DNA from: Coprothermobacterota bacterium
GTDB lineage: Bacteria; Caldisericota; JANLFM01
DNA length: 35,860 nt
NCBI GenBank assembly: GCA_026389455.1
Contig: JAPLHV010000095.1
Location: 1-35,860 of the forward strand
Direction of reading: 5' to 3'
The notes beneath the pieces were generated by a model. The model made no database searches. It was not told where the DNA came from and worked only from the letters and a program-made list of their open reading frames with translations. Numbering within the stretch: the first letter of the stretch is position 1; the number at the start of each line of letters is the position of its first letter. The position numbers and the translations under genes are program-made. Below, in pieces: positions 23,014-32,047 of this stretch.

Positions 23014-26000
23014 ATGGTTCGACCGATCTTAATGATTGACGGCAACGAAGCTGCGGCCTACGCAGCCTACCAACTGAACGAGGTGATCGCCATCTATCCG
23101 ATCACCCCCTCCTCACCAATGGGTGAGCTTTCCGATCAGTGGTCTGCTCAACGCAAACCGAATCTCTGGGGCACGATCCCCCAGGTGGTTGAGCTGCAGA
23201 GTGAAGCAGGAGCAGCCGGCGCCCTTCATGGAGCGCTCCAGGCAGGCGCCCTTGCCACCACTTTCACTGCTTCCCAGGGACTTTTACTGATGATTCCCAA
23301 TATGTTTAAGATGGCCGGTGAGCTCACCTCTACCGTCATCCATGTCGCGGCGCGCACTGTGGCCACGCACGCTCTCTCCATTTACGGCGACCATAGCGAT
23401 GTGATGGCTACGCGAACCACAGGCTTTGCCTTGCTCTCCTCCAACTCGCCCCAAGAAGCAATGGATCTGGCGGTGATCGCCCAAGACAGCACCCTGCGAT
23501 CCCGTGTCCCCTTCCTTCACTTCTTCGACGGCTTCCGCACTTCACACGAGGAAGCCCGCGTTGAGCAGGTTACCGCCGAGGAGTTGCGCGCCATCATCGA
23601 TGATCGCTTCATCGATGAACACCGCAGCCGGGCTTTGTCTCCCGATCATCCCTTCATTCGCGGCACCGCTCAGAACCCGGACGTCTTTTTCCAGGCCAGG
23701 GAAGCATGCAACACCTTCTACCTGGATTGTCCCGGGATCGTTCGCGATGCTATGGAGCGTTTTGCGCAAGTCACTGGTCGCTCTTACCATCTCTTCGATT
23801 ATGTCGGCGCGCCCGATGCCGAACGCGTCATTGTGATGATGGGTTCCGGGGCGCAAGCTGCCGAGGAAACGGTTCACCAACTGCTAGCAGGCGGGGAAAA
23901 ATTAGGCTTGTTGATGGTCCGCCTTTTCCGGCCTTTCTCGGTTCGCGACTTCATCGCTGCCCTTCCTGCCACTACCCGTAAGATCGCCGTCTTGGATCGC
24001 ACCAAGGAACCGGGGTCGATTGGCGACCCCCTCTATTTGGATGTCCTCTCGGCCATTGCCGAGGCCACTGAAGATGGGCAGGTTCCATTTCCAGCCAGGC
24101 CCCGCATCATCGGCGGGCGATACGGCCTTTCTTCCAAAGAGTTTACGCCAGCCATGGTAAAAGCTGTTTTTGATGAGCTGGCCAAGGAACAACCAAAGAA
24201 TCACTTCACCATCGGCATCCAGGAGGATGTCACTCATAGCAGCTTGCCCTATGACCCATCCTTCTCCACCGAGGATCCCCGCACCCTCCGTTGTCTATTC
24301 TACGGACTTGGGTCGGATGGTACCGTTTCCGCCAACAAGAACTCGATCAAGATCATCGGCCTGGAGACGGAGAACTATGCGCAAGGCTTCTATTTCTACG
24401 ACTCTAAGAAGGCTGGGACGGTTACAGTCTCACATCTACGTTTCGGACCCAAGCCGATCCATTCCACCTACCAGATCAACCGGGCCAACTTCATCGCTTG
24501 CCACCAATTTTTCTTCCTGGAACAGTTCGACTTTCTTCGCAATGCCGAGGAAGGGGCGACCTTTCTCCTGAACAGCCCCTTTGGGCCGGAGGAAGTCTGG
24601 GATCGCCTTCCACGCCAGGTACAACGTTCCATATTGGACAAGAAGCTGAAGTTCTATGTGATCGACGGATACCGGGTAGCCAAAGATAGCGGAATGGGCA
24701 ATCGCATCAATACGATCATGCAGACCTGCTTTTTCGCCATCAGTGGGGTTCTTCCGGTTGATCTAGCCATCGAAAAAATCAAAGAATCGATCCGCAAGAC
24801 CTACGGCAAACGAGGCGAAGCAGTGGTGAAGATGAACTTCGAGGCGGTTGATCATGCCTTGGCGCATCTTCATCAGGTGACGGCGCCCAGCGAGGCCAAC
24901 TCATCCTTCGCTATCCGCCGGCCGGTTCCCTTGGAAGCGCCGGCTTTCGTGCAGAATACCCTGGCGCCGATCATCGCTCTGGCCGGCGATTCAGTCCCCA
25001 CCAGCGCGATGCCGGTAGACGGCACTTTCCCCAGCGCTACGAGCCAATGGGAACGGCGCAATATCGCCTTGGAGATTCCTGTGTGGGATCCCGCTATCTG
25101 TATCCAATGTGGGAAATGTTCAATTGTTTGCCCGCATTCCACGATTCGCGGCAAGGTATATGACAGTGCGCTGCTGGAGGGCGCTCCGGCTGCCTTTCAG
25201 TCTGCCCCGGCGCGCTGGAAAGAGTTTCCCGGCGCCTCCTTCAGCATTCAAGTAGCGCCTGAGGACTGCACTGGTTGCGGCCTTTGCGTTCAAAACTGTC
25301 CGGCCAAGAATAAGAAGGAAGCCGGTTTGCGGGCGATCAATCTGCGACCGCAACCTCCCCTACGCGCCCAGGAGGTAGAGAACTGGGCTTTCTTCCTGAG
25401 CCTTCCCGAGGCGGATCGAAGCAAACTGAAACTGAATCAGGTACGCGACGTGATGCTGCTCCGGCCGCTTTTCGAGTTCTCGGGAGCCTGTGCCGGTTGC
25501 GGAGAGACACCTTATGTAAAACTGCTCAGCCAATTCTTCGGCGACCGGGCGATTATCGGAAACGCCACCGGCTGTTCCTCGATCTACGGAGGAAACCTTC
25601 CCACTACGCCCTGGGCAAAGAACGCCGAGGGGCACGGACCGGCTTGGTCCAATTCACTCTTCGAGGATGCGGCCGAGTTCGCGCTCGGGATGAGGCTGGC
25701 CATCGATAAACAGGCCGATTTCGCCCGCGACCTGCTCCTGCGCTTGACCCCTTTTCTTGGCGAGCAATTGGTGGATAGCCTTTTGCAGGCAGAGCAGAGC
25801 AGCCAGGAAGGAATGCGTCTGCAGCGGGAAAGGGTCGCGGCGCTGAAGCTGGCATTGGCTTCTCTTGAGTGCGCGGAAGCCCAGCAGTTGATTGCCATCG
25901 CTGACACCCTGGTGAAAAAGAGCGTCTGGGCGCTGGGTGGAGACGGGTGGGCCTACGATATCGGATACGGCGGCTTGGACCACGTGCTTGCTTCAGGACG

Positions 26001-26592
26001 AAATGTCAATGCCTTGGTGCTGGACACCGAAGTTTACTCCAATACCGGCGGACAGATGTCCAAGTCTACCCCGCGCGGCGCCGTAGCGCGTTTCGCCGCC
26101 AATGGTAAAGATACGCGCAAGAAAGACTTGGCCATGATGGCCATCTCCTACGGGACCGTCTACGTGGCGCGCATCGCTCTGGGCGCAGATGACGGTCAAA
26201 CTATTAAAGCTTTCCTGGAGGCAGAGGCCTTTGAGGGGCCATCCCTGATCATCGCTTACAGCCACTGCATCAACCAGGGTTTGGATTTGATCCATGGCTT
26301 GGACCAGCAGAAGAAAGCGGTTAGCTCCGGCTATTGGCCGCTCTTGCGCTACAACCCGGAGCTGCTGAAACTGGGAAGAAACCCGTTCTTATTGGACTCC
26401 AAACCACCAACCCTTCCTCTGGCGGAATATATCTACAACGAGACACGCTATTCGATGCTCAAAGCCAGTGAGCCAGAGCGGGCAGAAAAACTCCTGGCCT
26501 TGGCGGAGGAGGACGTCGCTTCGCGTTGGGCTTTGTACCAGAATCTGGCAGCCATGCCCGTGCGGCCTAACCCAGAAAGCCCTCCGGAATGA
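23014..26592 (+). CDS. nifJ: Pyruvate:ferredoxin (flavodoxin) oxidoreductase, single-chain
   Basis: 1192 aa; DGNEAAAYAAYQLNEVIAIYPITPSSPMGE, CIQCGKCSIVCPHSTIRGK, CTGCGLCVQNCPAK, GDGWAYDIGYGGLDHVLASGRNVNALVLDTEVYSNTGGQMSKSTP. Confidence 0.97.
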   Translation: MVRPILMIDGNEAAAYAAYQLNEVIAIYPITPSSPMGELSDQWSAQRKPNLWGTIPQVVELQSEAGAAGALHGALQAGALATTFTASQGLLLMIPNMFKMAGELTSTVIHVAARTVATHALSIYGDHSDVMATRTTGFALLSSNSPQEAMDLAVIAQDSTLRSRVPFLHFFDGFRTSHEEARVEQVTAEELRAIIDDRFIDEHRSRALSPDHPFIRGTAQNPDVFFQAREACNTFYLDCPGIVRDAMERFAQVTGRSYHLFDYVGAPDAERVIVMMGSGAQAAEETVHQLLAGGEKLGLLMVRLFRPFSVRDFIAALPATTRKIAVLDRTKEPGSIGDPLYLDVLSAIAEATEDGQVPFPARPRIIGGRYGLSSKEFTPAMVKAVFDELAKEQPKNHFTIGIQEDVTHSSLPYDPSFSTEDPRTLRCLFYGLGSDGTVSANKNSIKIIGLETENYAQGFYFYDSKKAGTVTVSHLRFGPKPIHSTYQINRANFIACHQFFFLEQFDFLRNAEEGATFLLNSPFGPEEVWDRLPRQVQRSILDKKLKFYVIDGYRVAKDSGMGNRINTIMQTCFFAISGVLPVDLAIEKIKESIRKTYGKRGEAVVKMNFEAVDHALAHLHQVTAPSEANSSFAIRRPVPLEAPAFVQNTLAPIIALAGDSVPTSAMPVDGTFPSATSQWERRNIALEIPVWDPAICIQCGKCSIVCPHSTIRGKVYDSALLEGAPAAFQSAPARWKEFPGASFSIQVAPEDCTGCGLCVQNCPAKNKKEAGLRAINLRPQPPLRAQEVENWAFFLSLPEADRSKLKLNQVRDVMLLRPLFEFSGACAGCGETPYVKLLSQFFGDRAIIGNATGCSSIYGGNLPTTPWAKNAEGHGPAWSNSLFEDAAEFALGMRLAIDKQADFARDLLLRLTPFLGEQLVDSLLQAEQSSQEGMRLQRERVAALKLALASLECAEAQQLIAIADTLVKKSVWALGGDGWAYDIGYGGLDHVLASGRNVNALVLDTEVYSNTGGQMSKSTPRGAVARFAANGKDTRKKDLAMMAISYGTVYVARIALGADDGQTIKAFLEAEAFEGPSLIIAYSHCINQGLDLIHGLDQQKKAVSSGYWPLLRYNPELLKLGRNPFLLDSKPPTLPLAEYIYNETRYSMLKASEPERAEKLLALAEEDVASRWALYQNLAAMPVRPNPESPPE

Positions 26593-27584
26593 TTGATTTG
26601 AAGACCACCTACCTCGGGCTGGCCTTGCCAAGTCCGATTATTCCCTCTTCCTCTCCGTTGTCGGAAAAGCTGGATAACCTCCTTCGTTTGGAGGAGGCGG
26701 GTGCGGGTGCGGTAGTTCTGCCCTCTCTCTTTGAGGAGCAGTTCACCAAAGACAGCTTGGAGCTGGACCAGCAACTTTCTCTGGGGACCGATCGGTTTGC
26801 CGAAGCTCTGAACGTGTTTCCGGATCTTGAGCAATACAACAGGGGATCCGAACGATACCTGGAGTCGATTCAAAAAGCCAAAGCAGCCCTCTCGATCCCT
26901 GTGATTGCTAGTTTGAACGGAAAAACCCTGGGATCCTGGGTACGTTACGCCAAGGAGATCGAACAGGCCGGAGCCGATGCCCTGGAATTGAACATCTACG
27001 ATATCCCGGTCGATCTTCAAGAGCCCGGTCATTCCGTAGAGTCGAAATGCCTGGATCTGGTGAAAGCCGTACGATCGGAGCTGCATATCCCTCTTGCGGT
27101 AAAGTTGAGCCCCTACTTCAGTGCCATCGGAAATATGGCCCTGGAAATCGATCAAGCCAAGGCGGACGGACTGGTTCTCTTCAATCGTTTCTATCAGCCG
27201 GACATCGATTTGGAAGAGCTTGAAGTCGTGACCAATCTTCAATACTCTACCCCGGAAGAATTGCGCCTGCGCTTGCAGTGGACGGCCTTGCTTTATGGGC
27301 AGATCTCAGCGGACCTGGCGATTACCGGCGGAGTCTACGCGCACAGCGATGTCTTGAAGTGCATGATGGCCGGCGCCAAGGTGGCCATGATGGCCTCAGC
27401 CCTGTTGAAACACGGCGTCAACCACCTGAAGAAGCTTCTGGAGGCGATGGCGCACTGGATGGAAGAGCATGATTACGAGTCGGTCGAGCAAATGCGCGGG
27501 AGCATGAGCCGCAAGGCCATTGGCGCTTCCGAAGGATACGAACGGGTGCAATACGTTCGTCTCTTAAGCGGAGACCCACGCTGA
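26589..27584 (+). CDS. Dihydroorotate dehydrogenase-like protein
   Basis: MIDLKTTYLGLALPSPIIPSSSPLSEKLDNLLRLEEAGAGAVVLPSLFEEQ, ALELNIYDIP, AVKLSPYFS; ATGA overlap with nifJ. Confidence 0.85.
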   Translation: MIDLKTTYLGLALPSPIIPSSSPLSEKLDNLLRLEEAGAGAVVLPSLFEEQFTKDSLELDQQLSLGTDRFAEALNVFPDLEQYNRGSERYLESIQKAKAALSIPVIASLNGKTLGSWVRYAKEIEQAGADALELNIYDIPVDLQEPGHSVESKCLDLVKAVRSELHIPLAVKLSPYFSAIGNMALEIDQAKADGLVLFNRFYQPDIDLEELEVVTNLQYSTPEELRLRLQWTALLYGQISADLAITGGVYAHSDVLKCMMAGAKVAMMASALLKHGVNHLKKLLEAMAHWMEEHDYESVEQMRGSMSRKAIGASEGYERVQYVRLLSGDPR

Positions 27585-27608
27585 CGAAATCCGATCAGAA
27601 GAATAGCA

Positions 27609-27640
27609 AGCCCGGGGCTTTTTGCCCCGGGCTTTTTTTT
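27609..27640 (+). terminator. Rho-independent terminator
   Basis: agcccggggc-ttttt-gccccgggct followed by tttttttt. Confidence 0.95.
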
Positions 27641-27660
27641 ACGAGACAGGGAAGAGAGCG

Positions 27661-28839
27661 CTACGAGCAGGAAGGCGTAGTAGACATGTTCCCTCCACTG
27701 GTTACGAAATGACAAATTCGTTCCACGCCCTCGCGGATTGCGTCATCGCTGTTTGCCAAGCTTACCCGCACGTACTGGCATAGGCTGCGGCCGAAGGCCG
27801 AACCAGGGGCGACCGCCACTTTGGTTTCCGCTAGCAGTCGCTTGGCGATCTCGCGAGAATCGTTGCCCAGACGGCCGACGTGAATCATCACATAAAAGGC
27901 GCCTCCCGGAGTGTACTCATAGAGGCCGTAGCGCTGAAGGACTTCCACGGCGATGTCGCGGCGGCGGCGGTAGGCTTCGCGCATCTGGATCACATCCTCC
28001 TGGGGACCGTTCAAGGCGGCAACTCCCGCGGCCTGGGAGATCGAAGAGGCGCAGGAGACGAATGGCTCTTGCAACTTAGTGATGACGGCCGAAACCGCCT
28101 TCGGGGCAAACACATAACCCAGTCGCCATCCGGTCATGGCGTAACTCTTGGATACGCCGAAGACGCTGATAACACGGCCATCTCGGTCCAAGCGAGCTAA
28201 ACTAAAGTGCTCCCCCTCAAAAACCAGATCCTCGTAGATTTCGTCGGAAATTATGTAAAGGTCGTGTCGCTGAGCGATTCGATAGATCTCCTCTGTCAGC
28301 GAACGGGGGAAAATCGCACCGGTAGGATTGGAAGGACTGTTCAAAACGATGGCTTTGGTTCGAGGGCTGACCAGTGATTCGATCTGGCTCGTATCCGGAA
28401 GGAAGCCTCGTTCCGGGAAAAGATTGAAATGAACGGGAGTGGCGCCGATTAGTTCCACCATCATCTCCGGGTTCGGCCAACCTGGGTCTGCCAGCAGCAC
28501 TTCATCCTGGGGTTCCACTACGGCCAAGATCGAGGAATCAAGGGCCATAACGGCTCCCGGGCAAACGGTGAGGTTCTCCTCGGAGGCTTCGATTCCATTC
28601 TTTTCTCGCAATTTTCGGCAGATCGCTTCGCGAAGAGGAGGAATTCCGCGCGAAGAGGTGTATTGGGTTAAACCCTCTTCAATGGCACGGATGCCTGCAG
28701 CGGCGATGTGAGCAGGGGTTGGAAAGTCAGGTTGGCCAACCTCCAGGTGAATGCAACCGGGCGTTTTCCAGGCGAGATCCATGATCTCGCGAATCCCAGA
28801 GGCCGGCATCCGGACTGCTTGTTGCGATAGTGATTTCAT
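27661..28839 (-). CDS. Class I/II PLP-dependent aminotransferase
   Basis: SGIREIMDLAWKTPGCIHLEVGQPDFPTP, LNSPSNPTGAIF, ISDEIYEDLVFEG, SKSYAMTGWRLGYVFAP. Confidence 0.95.
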   Translation of the reverse strand: MKSLSQQAVRMPASGIREIMDLAWKTPGCIHLEVGQPDFPTPAHIAAAGIRAIEEGLTQYTSSRGIPPLREAICRKLREKNGIEASEENLTVCPGAVMALDSSILAVVEPQDEVLLADPGWPNPEMMVELIGATPVHFNLFPERGFLPDTSQIESLVSPRTKAIVLNSPSNPTGAIFPRSLTEEIYRIAQRHDLYIISDEIYEDLVFEGEHFSLARLDRDGRVISVFGVSKSYAMTGWRLGYVFAPKAVSAVITKLQEPFVSCASSISQAAGVAALNGPQEDVIQMREAYRRRRDIAVEVLQRYGLYEYTPGGAFYVMIHVGRLGNDSREIAKRLLAETKVAVAPGSAFGRSLCQYVRVSLANSDDAIREGVERICHFVTSGGNMSTTPSCS

Positions 28840-28872
28840 ACCACTCTCCTTTCCATCTAAAACGGGGGGATA

Positions 28873-29676
28873 TTAGTCTTCCAGCTTACTATATCTTTGG
28901 TCGGACAATGCGTGGCCAAGCTGAGCCGAGGCCTTCTTGGCAGCCTGGACCACACGCTGCGCAAGTGACTGAAGCTTCTCGGCGGTGATGCGATTAGAAG
29001 GCCCGGAAATGCCAACCGCCGCGACGATCTGTCCGGCATAATTGCGCAGGGGCGCAGCGATGCAGACTCCTCCGATCTCTTTTTCCTCTAAGTCCATGGC
29101 ATAACCGCTCTTGCGTACGACCTCCAGAAGCTGGAGCAACTGATTGGGATTGGTGATGGTGTTCTCGGTGTAGGCAGCCAACCCGCTCTCCTGGAAGACT
29201 CGTTGGATCTGGTCAGGTGGCAATTCGCTCAAGAGGACTTTTCCCACTGCACTGCAGTGCAAGTCGATGTGCGTGCCAACTGGGGGAAAAGAGCGGATCA
29301 TGCTCAAGCTGAGTACTTGATCGATGTAGAGCGCCTGGTTGTTACTTAGAATTGCCAGCGATGTTGTCTCTCCGGAGACTTCCATCAACTCTTCCAAGAA
29401 AGGGTGAGAGAGTTCGGATAGTCCCAACTGGTCCGAGGCGATACTGCCCAGGCGAATGAGGTCAGGTCCCAAGCTGAATCGCCGGCTCAACCGATTTTGC
29501 CGGACAATGCCCCGTTGCTCCATCGTGGCCAACAATCTCGATGCCGTGCTTTTAGAGAGGTTGGCGCGGCGCGACACCTCTTTAAGGTCGATATCCTTCG
29601 GCACTCGAGCAAGTTCAGCCAGCAGGATCAGCGCTTTCTCGAGGCATTGGACCGGATTGGTTTTTCTCTCTGTCAT
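28873..29676 (-). CDS. IclR family transcriptional regulator
   Basis: N-terminal HTH VQCLEKALILLAELARV...LSKSTASRLLATMEQRGIV; C-terminal LHCSAVGKVLLSELP, IGGVCIAAPLRNYAGQIVAAVGISGPSNRI. Confidence 0.95.
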   Translation of the reverse strand: MTERKTNPVQCLEKALILLAELARVPKDIDLKEVSRRANLSKSTASRLLATMEQRGIVRQNRLSRRFSLGPDLIRLGSIASDQLGLSELSHPFLEELMEVSGETTSLAILSNNQALYIDQVLSLSMIRSFPPVGTHIDLHCSAVGKVLLSELPPDQIQRVFQESGLAAYTENTITNPNQLLQLLEVVRKSGYAMDLEEKEIGGVCIAAPLRNYAGQIVAAVGISGPSNRITAEKLQSLAQRVVQAAKKASAQLGHALSDQRYSKLED

Positions 29677-29777
29677 CTCCTTCTGTTCTCTCTGCCGCTG
29701 AAATATCCGGCATTTCCTTGCAGCCCGGCCTTTTTGTCACGGAAGGCGGAACGCTGTTCCACCTTCATTGAATTCTC

Positions 29778-29807
29778 TTGACATCCTTGGTCATAGAGCC
29801 GTAAGAT
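29778..29807 (+). promoter_or_regulatory. Candidate sigma70-type promoter upstream of the ACD-ior genes
   Basis: TTGACA (29778-29783), 18 bp, TAAGAT (29802-29807). Confidence 0.35.
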
Positions 29808-29849
29808 CAGGTTGATTTTAGAACGGCGTTTCATTCAATGCAACACATC

Positions 29850-29885
29850 AACCCGTGGCAGCTAGACAGCCCGCGGCAGCGTGAT
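29850..29885 (+). repeat. Two repeat units upstream of the ADP-forming acyl-CoA synthetase
   Basis: caacccgtggcagctagacagcccgcggcagcgtgatattga. Confidence 0.85.
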
Positions 29886-29905
29886 ATTGAGAATATGAAT
29901 ACTCG

Positions 29906-32047
29906 ATGACGGAATTGCCGAAAAGTAGAGACGAGTTGCGCCGTTTGATCGCACCGCGTTCGATCGCCGTGATCGGAGCTTCCGAGGGCGGCGGGGCAGG
30001 CGCAAATGTGGTCGAGAATCTTCGCACGCTCTCTTTTTCGGGGGAGATCTACCCGGTCAACCCAAAACACGAAACCGTCTTCGGGCTTCGCTGTTTTCCA
30101 AGTGTTGAAAAAATCCCTGGGGATGTTGATTTCGCTGCTATTTGCCTTCGGGCGGAGGCAGTCATCCCCACCATCCTACAATGCAGCAGGCGCGGCATCG
30201 ATTGCGGTTGGGCCTTCGCCAGTGGCTTCAGCGAAGCGGGTGAAGCGGGTGAAGCGCTCCAAAGAGAACTGGCTGCCGTCTGCCGGCAATTAGGTTTTCG
30301 ACTGATTGGTCCGAACTGCGTCGGTTTTGCTAACCTAACAGACCGAGTAGGCGCCTACAGCGCCCCCATCAATCCGCAGATTCAAGCAGGTTCTGTGGGA
30401 GCCGTCGTGCAGAGCGGATCGATCTGTCTTGCCCTGGCCAATTCAAGCAGGGGGATCGGTTTCAGCAAGATCATCTCCACCGGCAACGAGGCTGCCCTCG
30501 ATTCTTGTGATTTTATCGAATATCTGGTTGAAGATCCTGCCACCGCAGTGATCTTGGCTTTCATTGAAGGCTTCCGGCAACCCAACCGTTTGCTTCAAGT
30601 TGCCAAGATGGCACGCCAACGGAACAAGCCGATCCTTCTGCTGAAAGTAGGTCGTTCCGCAGTGGCTCAACGGGCCACGCTTGCCCATACCGGCGCCTTG
30701 GCCGGTTCCGACCGTGTTCAAGACGCGCTCTTCCGCCAACTAGGGATCGTCCGGTTGAATGACCTCGATGAGCTGCTGGAATCAGCCCTACTCTTCCTCC
30801 ACGCTCGAGAGAATTGGCCGAAAGGAGAAGGCGTCGGCTTGATCACCGTTTCCGGTGGCGAGATCGGTCTGGTCGCAGATCTTGCAGATGGGGAGAAGCT
30901 CTTCTTCCCGGCTCTTTCTGACGATGCTCGCCTTTCTTTAGAAGCAACGCTGCCCCCCTTCAGCAGCATCTCCAACCCCCTCGATGCTTGGGGGGTCGGC
31001 GACTTGAGTGAGACCTACCCACACTGCATGGAGGTTTTGGCGAAGGAGGCGGAGGTGGATCTAGTAGCCGTCTCACTCGATATCACCAGCACATTGGCCC
31101 CCAAACAAAGCGAACAGTACGCTGCCGTAGCTCGCGCCGCCGTACAGGTCAGGCAAAGCAGCGGGAAGAACATCGTACTCTTCTCAAACCTCTCTTCCGG
31201 ATCCGATGGTCCGATCCGGACCATTATCGAGAGGGGTCGAATACCCTTGTTGCAGGGGACGCGCGAGAGCCTGGTGGCATTGCGCAGCCTTTTTAACCAT
31301 GCCCGAATGCTTCGTCAACTGCCTTCTGATGAACCGCAAGGAAGTCCGCCCGAGGAGGACTTGACCGGGTTCTTCGCAGGCAAGCACGGTTTCCTCAGCG
31401 AGTTGGAGGCCAAGCGCGTGTTGCGCGCTTACCGCATCCGCACTCCTCGGGAGGTGCTTGCCGGCAGCGAGGAAGAGGCCCTCCAGGCGGCATTTCGCAT
31501 CGGATGGCCGGTAGTTCTCAAGATTCACTCTGCGCAAGTTGCCCATAAAACAGAGGCCGGAGGGGTGGAGCTGGCTGTGAGCAATGAAGAAGCCTTGCTC
31601 CAAGCCTACCGGCGCATCCTTGCCAACGTGCTGGCGCGTGTTCCCGGCGCCACCGTGGAGGGCGTCTTAGTTGCTGAAATGATCAGCGGCGCGATTGCGG
31701 AAGTGATCGTCGGGATTAGCACAGATCAGGATTACGGTCCGGTCGTTGCCTTCGGCATGGGGGGTGTCCTGGTTGAGCTTTTGAAGGACGCTTCTCTTCG
31801 AATTCCTCCAATCTCCTCCTTCATGGCAGCAGAGATGATCGGCGAGATCCAGGGCGCCCCTCTCTTACGGGGGTTCCGAGGAAAGCCGTGCGGCGACTTA
31901 ACCGCTCTCTCCAACACCCTTGTGCAAGTCGGCCGCTTGGCTGCCGATTGGGGTCACGCTATCCGTTCTCTCGATATCAACCCCTTGCTGGTCTTGCCGG
32001 ATCAGCAGGGAGTCGTTGCAGTGGATTCTTTAATTGAGTTGAGGTGA
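29906..32047 (+). CDS. ADP-forming acetate/acyl--CoA ligase, fused alpha-beta (ACD)
   Basis: RSIAVIGASEGGGAGANVVENL, AHTGALAGSDRVQDALFRQLGIVRL, ATP-grasp part VVLKIHSAQVAHKTEAGGVELAVSNEEAL, DYGPVVAFGMGGVLVELLKD. Confidence 0.93.
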   Translation: MTELPKSRDELRRLIAPRSIAVIGASEGGGAGANVVENLRTLSFSGEIYPVNPKHETVFGLRCFPSVEKIPGDVDFAAICLRAEAVIPTILQCSRRGIDCGWAFASGFSEAGEAGEALQRELAAVCRQLGFRLIGPNCVGFANLTDRVGAYSAPINPQIQAGSVGAVVQSGSICLALANSSRGIGFSKIISTGNEAALDSCDFIEYLVEDPATAVILAFIEGFRQPNRLLQVAKMARQRNKPILLLKVGRSAVAQRATLAHTGALAGSDRVQDALFRQLGIVRLNDLDELLESALLFLHARENWPKGEGVGLITVSGGEIGLVADLADGEKLFFPALSDDARLSLEATLPPFSSISNPLDAWGVGDLSETYPHCMEVLAKEAEVDLVAVSLDITSTLAPKQSEQYAAVARAAVQVRQSSGKNIVLFSNLSSGSDGPIRTIIERGRIPLLQGTRESLVALRSLFNHARMLRQLPSDEPQGSPPEEDLTGFFAGKHGFLSELEAKRVLRAYRIRTPREVLAGSEEEALQAAFRIGWPVVLKIHSAQVAHKTEAGGVELAVSNEEALLQAYRRILANVLARVPGATVEGVLVAEMISGAIAEVIVGISTDQDYGPVVAFGMGGVLVELLKDASLRIPPISSFMAAEMIGEIQGAPLLRGFRGKPCGDLTALSNTLVQVGRLAADWGHAIRSLDINPLLVLPDQQGVVAVDSLIELR

